The notes under the pieces were generated by a model. It was not told the origin of the DNA, made no database searches, and was given only the letters and a program-made list of their open reading frames with translations. This document shows, piece after piece, positions 1 through 6,068 of a stretch of 63,548 nucleotides of DNA. The position numbers were made by a program, and so were the translations under genes. Every line of letters starts with the position of its first letter. The first letter of the stretch is position 1. The stretch is from Bacillota bacterium (GTDB lineage Bacteria > Bacillota > Clostridia > Peptostreptococcales > Anaerovoracaceae), in assembly GCA_017626845.1 (NCBI GenBank), contig JAGAHX010000012.1, forward strand, positions 1 to 63,548, written 5' to 3'.

Positions 1-2
1 AT

Positions 3-308
3 CGCTCAAGATGCCACAAACCGCACAAGGTCAATGTGCACAGTCCGTTCATCGAATGGGTCATCCATCAGGTTCGGGTTGAGCATTGGACCTTTGATAC
101 CTGCGTCGGCAGAGCCAGACGCAAGGGCTTGTTTCCCAGAGAACAAATCGTTTGCGCGAAGACCCTCTACAACGAGTTATGGGCCGGAAATCTCCCGCTT
201 ACGCCGTTTGATCTTCCTGAAGCGCTGTCTCGCAAGCGCAAGAACAATCGGCCCCGTCAGAACAGGATGATGCCGGCAACGCTACGATTATCGATCAGCA
301 GTCGATGA
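3..308 (+). pseudogene. IS30-family transposase remnant
   Basis: The open frame entering from the left edge reads like the central part of an IS30-family transposase, with the segments FIEWVIHQVRVEHWTFDTCVG and FPREQIVCAKTLYNELW followed by DLPEALSRKRKN. In intact IS30 proteins this block precedes the DDE catalytic core. Here the match fades after about base 270 and the frame stops at 308, so the catalytic core is missing. No terminal inverted repeat is visible, because the element is cut by the window edge on the left and by a junction on the right. I read it as a decayed insertion that joined, probably by recombination, to the 3' part of a surface-protein gene. Family assignment is from remembered IS30 sequence patterns. 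Confidence 0.7.
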
Positions 309-1141
309 ACCCGAGATCTGCTGGAGCTTCCAGCCTGGCAACGCGTGCTGTTCTCAAGACGCTCGCAATGGCTGCGACCAGCTCTAAAGGCGATACCCCC
401 GACCTGACGCTCTACGCGCAGTGGAAAGAGGTTGTGGAACCGGTAGAACCGAATCCGCATCTGACGGTTACCAAGACTGTCGACCCGGAACCTGCTGCGA
501 ATAAGAAGTTCGCGCTGGATGAGGAGATCGTTTACAAGATCACCGTCACGAACGATGGTAATGTAGAACTTGGTGATATTAAAGTTACCGATACTTTGAA
601 CGTTACTGTCGCTGAAGGTGAATCTTTAGAGATCAAATCCCTCCAGCCGGGTGAAAGCAAGACGATTACGGTTACTTATAAGGTGACGCAGGAAGATATT
701 AATAGGGGCTCCATTACCAATGGTGCTACGGCGGAAGGAAAGATTCCTGGTTCTACTGAGGACATACCTGTAACGCCGGGTGAAGTGACTGTCCCGACGA
801 ACAAGCCCGATGACGGCGGTAACACTCCGGGCGGCGGTGGTGGTACCAGACCTCCGAAGGAACCCGATCCCGTGGATCCCACGGACGATCCGGGCGAACC
901 CATTGACGATCCTGACACGCCGCTGGCTCCGGGAACGATCGATGATGAGACCGAGATCAACGACGGCGATACGCCGCTGGCTCCGGGAACGATCGACGAA
1001 GAGGCTGAGATCGACGATGAAGCGACTCCGCTCACGCCGTTCACCGGCGATGACCGCCACACAGATGTTTGGGCATTCCTGAGCGTCCTGTCCCTGGCCG
1101 GCATCGTGCTCCTGGGCAGAAAGCGCAGAGAGGAAGAGTAA
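305..1141 (+). pseudogene. 3' fragment of a surface adhesin with wall-anchor tail
   Basis: The frame encodes the C-terminal part of a secreted surface protein. A stub of an InlB B-type repeat (LTLYAQWKE, near residue 35) is followed by a DUF11/DUF7507-like beta-sandwich domain (about residues 55-160, starting LTVTKTVDPEP). Then come a Gly/Pro/Asp-rich stalk with two TPLAPGTID repeats and a tail holding TPFTG, a hydrophobic segment and RKRREEE. TPFTG fits the loose xPxTG sortase signal. There is no signal peptide, no credible ribosome binding site at the first ATG, and IS30 remnant sequence directly upstream, so this is probably a truncated gene. The TPLAP repeats recur in the giant adhesin at 6069-16163. 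The last 38 bases of the gene and its terminator are copied twice more downstream. Confidence 0.75.
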
Positions 1142-1176
1142 ACTCAAAAGAATAGCAGACGAAATAGTCTGATTCA

Positions 1177-1212
1177 CCGGAAAGCAGCCTTTAGGGGTTG
1201 CTTTTCGGCTTT
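1177..1212 (+). terminator. Terminator behind surface-protein fragment (repeat copy 1)
   Basis: CCGGAAAGCAGCC pairs with GGTTGCTTTTCGG across a short loop and is followed by CTTT. A smaller hairpin, CAGAC/GTCTG, lies just before it. Close relatives of this terminator end three more transcription units at 2340, 3440 and 4989. Confidence 0.75.
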
Positions 1213-1321
1213 GTAGGGGTAGCGGTGAAGAATATGGGAATATATAGAAGTGTAAGTAAATTATAGTTGATTTGTGATTATGATTCGTGGTAGTATGTAG
1301 ACAGTTAATTATTTCCATGTC

Positions 1322-1342
1322 ATTGTAATGTGAAATTACAAT
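1322..1342. promoter_or_regulatory. Inverted repeat upstream of rhuM-fic gene
   Basis: ATTGTAAT and ATTACAAT are perfect 8-bp arms separated by 5 bases, 43 bp before the start codon of the next gene. The position suits an operator. No clear -35/-10 pair could be fixed around it. Confidence 0.4.
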
Positions 1343-1385
1343 AGAAAAGTATGCGATACAAACATAGAGACGGGGGATTCAGAAA

Positions 1386-2330
1386 ATGAAACAAACGACA
1401 GAATTGATTCTATTCAACAGCTCTGACGGAACGATTTCCTTGCCTGTTGCTGTGAATGATGAGACTGTATGGCTGACCTTGGATCAGATTGCTGCATTGT
1501 TCCAAAGAGATAAGTCGACCATTTCACGTCATATACGAAATATCTTTCAAGAGAACGAATTGGAACGGCGCGCAACTGTTGCAAAATTTGCAACAGTTCA
1601 AGAGGAAGGAAGTCGTCGGATAGAAAGGGAACTGGATTACTATAATCTTGATGTCATCATTTCGGTCGGCTATAGGGTCAAATCACAACGTGGCATAGAG
1701 TTCCGGAAATGGGCTAATGCTGTTATGAAAGATTATATCCTTAAAGGCTATGCCGTCAACGAAAACAGACTAAAGCAATTAGGCGAAGTTGTGCGGCTAA
1801 TGCAGCGCACGCAGGATTCTCTCGACAGCAAACAGGTTTTGTCGGTTATTGAAAACTATAGTAGAGCTCTGGATTTGCTGGATGCATATGATCATCAAAA
1901 TATGCAACGGCCGGCCGGAGAAAAAGCCATATATGTGCTTAACTATGAGGAGTGCCGCCAGGTCATAGACAATATGAGGTTTAGTAATGGATCTGAGCTA
2001 TTTGGCGTTGAAAAGGACGATTCGTTTAAAGGCAGCATAGGAAATATCTATCAGTCCTTCGCAGGCGTGGAGATTTATCCATCACTTCAGGAGAAAGCCG
2101 CAAACCTTTTGTATTTGGTCACGAAAAATCATAGTTTTTTAGATGGAAACAAACGGATTGCCGCCACAATGTTTCTATACTTTCTTGATCGAAATGGTAT
2201 CCTTTACGATGAAAATGACGAGAAAAGATTGGATGATCGAACGTTGGTGGCCTTGACAATAATGATTGCCGAATCGAGACCGGAAGAGAAAGAAATGATG
2301 ATCAGCGTGATAATGAATTGCATAGGTTAG
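1386..2330 (+). CDS. RhuM-like protein with C-terminal Fic/Doc domain
   Basis: A 314-aa protein. Residues about 1-130 match the RhuM ('virulence protein') family: a helix-turn-helix-like segment (LTLDQIAALFQRDKSTISRH) and the conserved stretch around YNLDVIISVGYRVKS. The C-terminal third is a Fic/Doc fold carrying HSFLDGNKR, which satisfies the Fic active-site pattern HxFx(D/E)GNxxR. Fic proteins usually transfer AMP or phosphate to target proteins; the target here is unknown. No separate antitoxin gene lies beside it and no clear Fic-inhibitory (S/T)xxxE(G/N) helix was recognised, so self-control may come from the RhuM part or an inverted repeat upstream. It is followed by its own copy of the local terminator family. 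It sits in the accessory block together with other toxin-like genes. Confidence 0.85.
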   Translation: MKQTTELILFNSSDGTISLPVAVNDETVWLTLDQIAALFQRDKSTISRHIRNIFQENELERRATVAKFATVQEEGSRRIERELDYYNLDVIISVGYRVKSQRGIEFRKWANAVMKDYILKGYAVNENRLKQLGEVVRLMQRTQDSLDSKQVLSVIENYSRALDLLDAYDHQNMQRPAGEKAIYVLNYEECRQVIDNMRFSNGSELFGVEKDDSFKGSIGNIYQSFAGVEIYPSLQEKAANLLYLVTKNHSFLDGNKRIAATMFLYFLDRNGILYDENDEKRLDDRTLVALTIMIAESRPEEKEMMISVIMNCIG

Positions 2331-2339
2331 TCTGAATCA

Positions 2340-2371
2340 CCGGAAAGCAGCCTCGCGGGGCTGCTTTCCGG
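2340..2371 (+). terminator. Terminator behind rhuM-fic (repeat copy 2)
   Basis: CCGGAAAGCAGCC and GGGGCTGCTTTCCGG form a long stem. It is nearly identical to the hairpins at 1177, 3440 and 4989, although the upstream gene is unrelated to theirs. Confidence 0.75.
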
Positions 2372-2427
2372 CTTGGTGGGGTCACCACGAGAAAAAGTAA
2401 ATAAATGGTAATTATGGTACAATTATC

Positions 2428-2456
2428 TTGACTGCAGATGCTTGGCATGCTACCAT
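2428..2456 (+). promoter_or_regulatory. Promoter of the first rpn gene
   Basis: TTGACT and TACCAT are separated by 17 bp. The same pair with the same spacing occurs at 3528-3556 in front of the second rpn gene. The leader after it (around CTTACTTCTTTGCGGCGGGAG) is also duplicated, so the two genes carry copies of one promoter cassette. Confidence 0.6.
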
Positions 2457-2494
2457 ATTCTTACTTCTTTGCGGCGGGAGCGGGAAGGAATAAT

Positions 2495-3364
2495 ATGAAT
2501 AGCATCAATCGCCAATATAAGGACCGGCTGTTTCGCGCCATTTTCGGATCTGCGGAGCGAAAAGAGTATGCATTAGCACTTTACAATGCAGTGAATGGCA
2601 CTTCTTACGAGAATGCCGAAGCTCTGCAGATCTACACGATCGAAGATGCCGTCTATCTTGGCATGAAGGACGATGTCGCCTTCATTTTTGCAAATATGCT
2701 GAGTCTTTACGAGCAGCAGTCGACGCTCAATCCGAACATGCCGCTGCGTGGGCTGCTCTATCTTGCGAAGCAGTACGAGAAGTATGTGGAGGATTCGAAA
2801 CTCAATCTTTACCGCACGAAATTGCAGAAGATCCCGACGCCGCAGTACTTTGTCTTCTACAATGGATCGGAGGATCAGCCGGAAAAGTCGGAGCTGAGAT
2901 TGTCCGACGCCTTTTTGACCAACTCAGCGACAGGTACCTGTCTTGAGGTCATCGCGACCGTTCTCAATATCAATTATGGCAAGAACCGCGCTCTTTTGGA
3001 AAACTGTAAGCCCCTTGCCGACTATTCCCGGTTTGTAAACTGTGTTAGAATAAATCAGGAGGCGGGCTTGACCCTGGCAGATGCCGTTGACACCGCTATC
3101 GACCAGGCGATCGCAGAGGACCTTCTGGATGGTTATTTCCGCAGGCACAAAGCGGAGGTGATAGGGATGGTATTGGCAGAATACGATGAAGAGCAGACCT
3201 TGAAGGATTGGTATGAAGACGGAAAAGAGGAGGGCCGTGTAGAGGGGCGTGCAGAAGGTCGTGTAGAGGGCGTCCAAGAAACCTTGCAGAAACTCTCTGC
3301 GGCGCTTAATTTACCAAAAGAGAAACTTCAGGCATTGCTGGAAGAAACGAATATTCAGCAATAG
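2495..3364 (+). CDS. Rpn-family nuclease (PD-(D/E)XK), copy 1
   Basis: The 289-aa protein resembles Rpn ('recombination-promoting nuclease/putative transposase') proteins: an N-terminal PD-(D/E)XK-type region with KDDVAFIF and an ExQ step in LYEQQST, then a charged tail with YEDGKEEGRVEGRAEGR repeats and a C-terminal helix. Rpn proteins in E. coli are DNA endonucleases linked to phage defence. I start it at the ATG at 2495 because AAGGAA stands just before it; an in-frame ATG at 2438 lies within the presumed promoter. The 3' third (from about 3064) is repeated twice downstream. Inside the gene, GGAGGTGAT at 3154-3162 precedes an in-frame ATG at 3167 that could make a 65-aa tail-only protein. 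Confidence 0.75.
   Translation: MNSINRQYKDRLFRAIFGSAERKEYALALYNAVNGTSYENAEALQIYTIEDAVYLGMKDDVAFIFANMLSLYEQQSTLNPNMPLRGLLYLAKQYEKYVEDSKLNLYRTKLQKIPTPQYFVFYNGSEDQPEKSELRLSDAFLTNSATGTCLEVIATVLNINYGKNRALLENCKPLADYSRFVNCVRINQEAGLTLADAVDTAIDQAIAEDLLDGYFRRHKAEVIGMVLAEYDEEQTLKDWYEDGKEEGRVEGRAEGRVEGVQETLQKLSAALNLPKEKLQALLEETNIQQ
3154..3364 (+). other. Internal SD and start: RpnS-like tail product within rpn copy 1
   Basis: GGAGGTGAT (3154-3162) matches nine bases of the consensus anti-Shine-Dalgarno complement and lies 4 bases before ATG at 3167 (8 bases after GGAGG). The start is in frame and would give a 65-aa protein beginning MVLAEYDEEQTLKDW. For E. coli rpn genes an intragenic start producing a small C-terminal inhibitor (RpnS) has been described. 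The same SD-start arrangement is kept in the two free-standing tail copies at 4484 and 4714, which supports use of this start. Confidence 0.6.
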
Positions 3365-3475
3365 CATCGTGCTCCTGGGCAGAAAGCGCAGAGAGGAAGA
3401 GTAGACTCAAAAGAATAGCAGACGAAATCGTCTGAATCAACGGAAAGCAGCCTCTAGGGGCTGCTTTTTGGCTAT
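3364..3475 (+). repeat. Relic of surface-protein 3' end plus terminator (copy 2)
   Basis: Directly after the rpn stop codon comes a near-copy of 1103-1212: bases that elsewhere encode IVLLGRKRREEE and the stop of the surface-protein fragment, then the CAGAC/GTCTG hairpin and the CGGAAAGCAGCC terminator. Here the sequence is out of context and not translated, although the terminator should still work. Confidence 0.85.
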
Positions 3476-3527
3476 TTAGGGTCACAATAGCGTTGTGTAA
3501 ATATATAGAAATAATGGTATATTTATC

Positions 3528-3556
3528 TTGACTGCGGCCGCCTGGCATGCTACCAT
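3528..3556 (+). promoter_or_regulatory. Promoter of the second rpn gene
   Basis: TTGACT, 17 bp, TACCAT: the same hexamers and spacing as at 2428-2456, followed by the same leader. The spacer differs at a few bases. Confidence 0.6.
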
Positions 3557-3594
3557 ATCCTTACTTCTTTGCGGCGGGAGCAGGAAGGATGACT

Positions 3595-4389
3595 ATGCCA
3601 AAAAGATACGAAGAACTATGCTTTACCGACGACTTTATGTTCTGTAAGGTCATGACGCTCTACCCGGAGATTTGTAAGCAAATTACGGAGGTTATCACGG
3701 GGCGGAAGATACGCGCGATCGTACAGCCGGAATCACAAAAGGCGATTACGATCACAGAAGGCAACAGAGGCGTTCGATTTGACGTTTACTTCGAGGATGA
3801 CCAAGAGAACATGTATGACATTGAAATGCAGACATATCGAGATGTCGCACCGCTGCTTCGCAGTCGTTATTATCAGAGCCTGAACGACTTAGCGAGTCTT
3901 GAACAGGGTCAACCCTTTACTGCCCTGAAGGAATCTTATATAATTTTCCTAGGACTACAGGATTTCTTTGATGCAGGACTAAGCTGCTACCGGTTCGAGA
4001 AGGTTTGTCCGGACCTGCCTGGGATCAACGATGGGACGCACACGATTTTTGTGAATGCATCGGGGCTTTTGAAGGAGCAAGGCGAAGATTATGCCAACCT
4101 TATGGCATATCTGCGGGCGCCGTTGCCGACAGATCGGCTGACCCGGGCGATCGACACAGCAGTAGATGTTCTTAGAGATCGAAAGGATCTCAGGAGGGAA
4201 TTTGTGACGCTGCAGGAGAAAATGGATAGAGCGAAAGAGGAAGGGCGAATTGAAGGACGCAAGGAAGAGCGCAGCCAGTTATCCTATTTGTTTGCCTGTC
4301 TCAAGCAAGCCGGGCGTCTGGATGATTTTGCTAAAGCTATGGAAGATCCGGAGTATTGCAATGCATTGTTGGCGGAGTTCTCTCTTTAA
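3595..4389 (+). CDS. Rpn-family nuclease (PD-(D/E)XK), copy 2
   Basis: The 264-aa protein belongs to the Rpn/PD-(D/E)XK transposase-like family. The opening FTDDFMFCKVM, the metal-binding D in RFDVYFEDD and the E-x-Q in YDIEMQTYRD are typical. Its body differs from copy 1 (another Rpn subgroup), but the promoter and leader are the same. The end contains a coiled EEGRIEGRKEE tail. ATG at 3595 has GGAAGG six bases upstream; ATG at 3589 directly abuts the SD. Right after its stop begin two extra copies of the copy-1 tail, as though recombination brought a different nuclease head in front of conserved tail modules. Confidence 0.75.
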   Translation: MPKRYEELCFTDDFMFCKVMTLYPEICKQITEVITGRKIRAIVQPESQKAITITEGNRGVRFDVYFEDDQENMYDIEMQTYRDVAPLLRSRYYQSLNDLASLEQGQPFTALKESYIIFLGLQDFFDAGLSCYRFEKVCPDLPGINDGTHTIFVNASGLLKEQGEDYANLMAYLRAPLPTDRLTRAIDTAVDVLRDRKDLRREFVTLQEKMDRAKEEGRIEGRKEERSQLSYLFACLKQAGRLDDFAKAMEDPEYCNALLAEFSL

Positions 4390-4496
4390 AGGATGGATTA
4401 TCTTTGAGCGATGCCGTCGACAATGCTGTTGACCAGGCGATCGCAGAGGACCTTCTGGATGGTTATTTCCGCAGGCACAAGGCGGAGGTGATAGGA

Positions 4497-4694
4497 ATGG
4501 TATTGGCAGAATACGACGAAGAGCAGACCTTGAAGGATTGGTATGAGGACGGAAAAGAGGAAGGCCGTGTGGAGGGTCGTGCAGAGGGGCGTGCAGAGGG
4601 TCGTGTAGAAGGCGTCCAAGAAACCTTGCAGAAACTCTCTGCGGCGCTTAATTTACCAAAAGAGAAACTTCAAGCATTGCTGGAAGATAAGTGA
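4497..4694 (+). CDS. Free-standing Rpn tail protein 1 (RpnS-like)
   Basis: A 65-aa frame beginning MVLAEYDEEQTLKDW with GR(V/A)EG repeats and the end LNLPKEKLQALLEDK. It is nearly identical to the C-terminus of rpn copy 1, but no nuclease head is fused to it. GGAGGTGAT at 4484-4492 is an almost perfect ribosome binding site for this ATG. The homologous frame continues upstream to about 4390, so it is either a translated small gene or a decayed tail; the intact start, SD and frame favour translation. By analogy with E. coli RpnS it may inhibit a neighbouring Rpn nuclease. That role is inference. Confidence 0.5.
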   Translation: MVLAEYDEEQTLKDWYEDGKEEGRVEGRAEGRAEGRVEGVQETLQKLSAALNLPKEKLQALLEDK

Positions 4695-4726
4695 TCATCC
4701 GCAGGCATAAGGCGGAGGTGATAGGC

Positions 4727-4912
4727 ATGGTATTAGCAGAATACGATGAAGAGCAGACCTTAAAGGATTGGTATGAGGACGGAAAAGAAGAGGGCCGTGT
4801 GGAAGGTCGTGTAGAGGGCGTCCAAGAAACCTTGCAGAAACTCTCTGCGGCACTTAATTTGCCAAAAGAGAAACTTCAATCATTGCTGGAAGAAACGAAT
4901 CTTCCGCAATAG
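4727..4912 (+). CDS. Free-standing Rpn tail protein 2 (RpnS-like)
   Basis: A 61-aa frame, MVLAEYDEEQTLKDW onward, ending ALNLPKEKLQSLLEETNLPQ, which is closer to the end of rpn copy 1 than the preceding small frame is. GGAGGTGAT at 4714-4722 precedes the ATG. It has one fewer GRVEGRAEG repeat than its neighbours, so the repeat number varies among the three tails (slippage or recombination). It is followed by another copy of the surface-protein relic and terminator. Function as an antitoxin is inferred only from the Rpn family. Confidence 0.5.
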   Translation: MVLAEYDEEQTLKDWYEDGKEEGRVEGRVEGVQETLQKLSAALNLPKEKLQSLLEETNLPQ

Positions 4913-5020
4913 TATCGTACTCCTGGGCAGAAAGCGCAGAGAGGAAGAGTAAACTTAAAAGAATGGCAGGCGGAATCGTCTGAATTAGCGGAAAGCAGCC
5001 TCGCGGGGCTGCTTTTCGAT
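4912..5020 (+). repeat. Relic of surface-protein 3' end plus terminator (copy 3)
   Basis: Third copy of the block seen at 1103-1212 and 3364-3475: a non-coding copy of the anchor-tail codons (CTCCTGGGCAGAAAGCGCAG), then the terminator stem CGGAAAGCAGCC (from 4989) with GGGGCTGCTTTTCG. Confidence 0.85.
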
Positions 5021-5094
5021 GTTTGAAGTAACCATAAATACCCATGTCGTATATTTACATTTTTTCTTCCTACGTTATAGTGTGTATGCACTTC

Positions 5095-5125
5095 TTGACA
5101 TAAGTATATATAAAAATATATACTT
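5095..5125 (+). promoter_or_regulatory. vapBC promoter with palindromic operator
   Basis: TTGACA (5095-5100) is followed after 16 bp by TATATA (5117-5122). Overlapping the -10 is a perfect inverted repeat: AAGTATATAT (5102-5111), AAAA, ATATATACTT (5116-5125). This is where a VapB dimer or the VapBC complex would bind to autorepress. The AAGTATA half-site recurs in the operator of the RHH-MNT/HEPN pair at 44832. Confidence 0.75.
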
Positions 5126-5144
5126 CATCCTGGGGGTGATTCAG

Positions 5145-5375
5145 ATGGAAACTGCAAAAATCTTTACAAATGGCGGCTCACAGGCTGTTCGCCTGCCGCG
5201 CAGCTGCCGGTTTCAAGAGGAGGAAGTGCTTGTGAACCGCATCGGAAATGTCGTTTTATTAATGCCTCCGGATGACCCCTGGAGCACTATGTTGGAAGGG
5301 CTCAACCTGTTTACGAAGGATTTTCTGGCCGGCGAGATCGAAGATCTGCCTTTGGAGGAGGGGCCAGACCTGTGA
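5145..5375 (+). CDS. vapB: VapB antitoxin (AbrB/SpoVT-type)
   Basis: A 76-aa antitoxin with the swapped-hairpin AbrB opening METAKIFTNGGSQAVRLPR, typical of VapB proteins partnered to PIN toxins. The acidic C-terminus (LEEGPDL) probably wraps the toxin. GGGGGTGAT supports the start at 5145, and the palindrome over the promoter fits autoregulation. The stop codon overlaps the toxin start (GTGA), so the two are translationally coupled. Confidence 0.9.
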   Translation: METAKIFTNGGSQAVRLPRSCRFQEEEVLVNRIGNVVLLMPPDDPWSTMLEGLNLFTKDFLAGEIEDLPLEEGPDL

Positions 5376-5773
5376 AATATATGCTGGATACTAACATGAT
5401 CGCTTATGCGGTCAACCGCCGCCCTACGCAAGTGCTGGAGAATATCCATTCGCATTTGCCGGATGGACTTTGCATCTCTGCGGTTACGATGGCCGAACTG
5501 GAATATGGAATCTGCAACAGTTCCCTCCCGGAGCAGAACCGGCTTGCGCTTATGTTGTTTCTATCTCCTGTTGAAGTCCTTCCTTTTGACGCTCTTGCTG
5601 CCGCTCATTACGGAACGATCCGTGCCGATCTGAAGCGCCGCGGTGAACCAATCGGCGCGAATGATATGCTGATCGCGGCTCACGCGCGTTCCCTTGGCCT
5701 GACCCTCGTATCGAACAATTTAAAGGAATTTGAAAAGGTCGAAGGTCTTGCGACCGAGAATTGGACGATGTAA
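5372..5773 (+). CDS. vapC: VapC toxin (PIN-domain ribonuclease)
   Basis: The 133-aa PIN-domain protein starts with GTG (KYMLDTN). The acidic residues expected for the metal site are present: D in MLDTN, E in MAELEYG, D in IGANDMLIAAHA, and the N in LVSNN. VapC toxins cleave tRNA or rRNA; the target cannot be read from sequence. It overlaps vapB by four bases, and a strong terminator follows, so the pair is a complete two-gene unit. Confidence 0.92.
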   Translation: MKYMLDTNMIAYAVNRRPTQVLENIHSHLPDGLCISAVTMAELEYGICNSSLPEQNRLALMLFLSPVEVLPFDALAAAHYGTIRADLKRRGEPIGANDMLIAAHARSLGLTLVSNNLKEFEKVEGLATENWTM

Positions 5774-5797
5774 AAGCAGTGACCGCATAAAATTACC

Positions 5798-5827
5798 GCC
5801 CCCAGTGTGCCCGCACTGGGGGCTTTT
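5798..5827 (+). terminator. Terminator of vapBC
   Basis: GCCCCCAGTG and CACTGGGGGC form a perfect 10-bp stem with a 6-base loop and a TTTT tail. Confidence 0.9.
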
Positions 5828-5886
5828 CATGTCCCTGCAGGCCCACTGCCGTTCGTGCAAAAAAACGGCCGTTCGTGCAAACTGCC

Positions 5887-5914
5887 TTGCGAACTCGACG
5901 AAATCCTTTATAAT
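5887..5914 (+). promoter_or_regulatory. Probable promoter of the giant adhesin gene
   Basis: TTGCGA and TATAAT are separated by 16 bp, leaving a leader of about 150 bases before the start at 6069. Just upstream, GCCGTTCGTGCAAA occurs twice in direct orientation (about 5848 and 5867). Confidence 0.55.
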
Positions 5915-6068
5915 AAAACATGCCTAGTAAGGGCATATTTTGGCGTATTTTGGATAAATTAATAAATATTTATGCAATTCTTTGTGGTCATTATCCAAAA
6001 AGCCTCTAACGTTAAAAGAGCGGGCGAGAGCCTGCATGGATCACCATAGTAGTAGAAAGGAATGCTGT

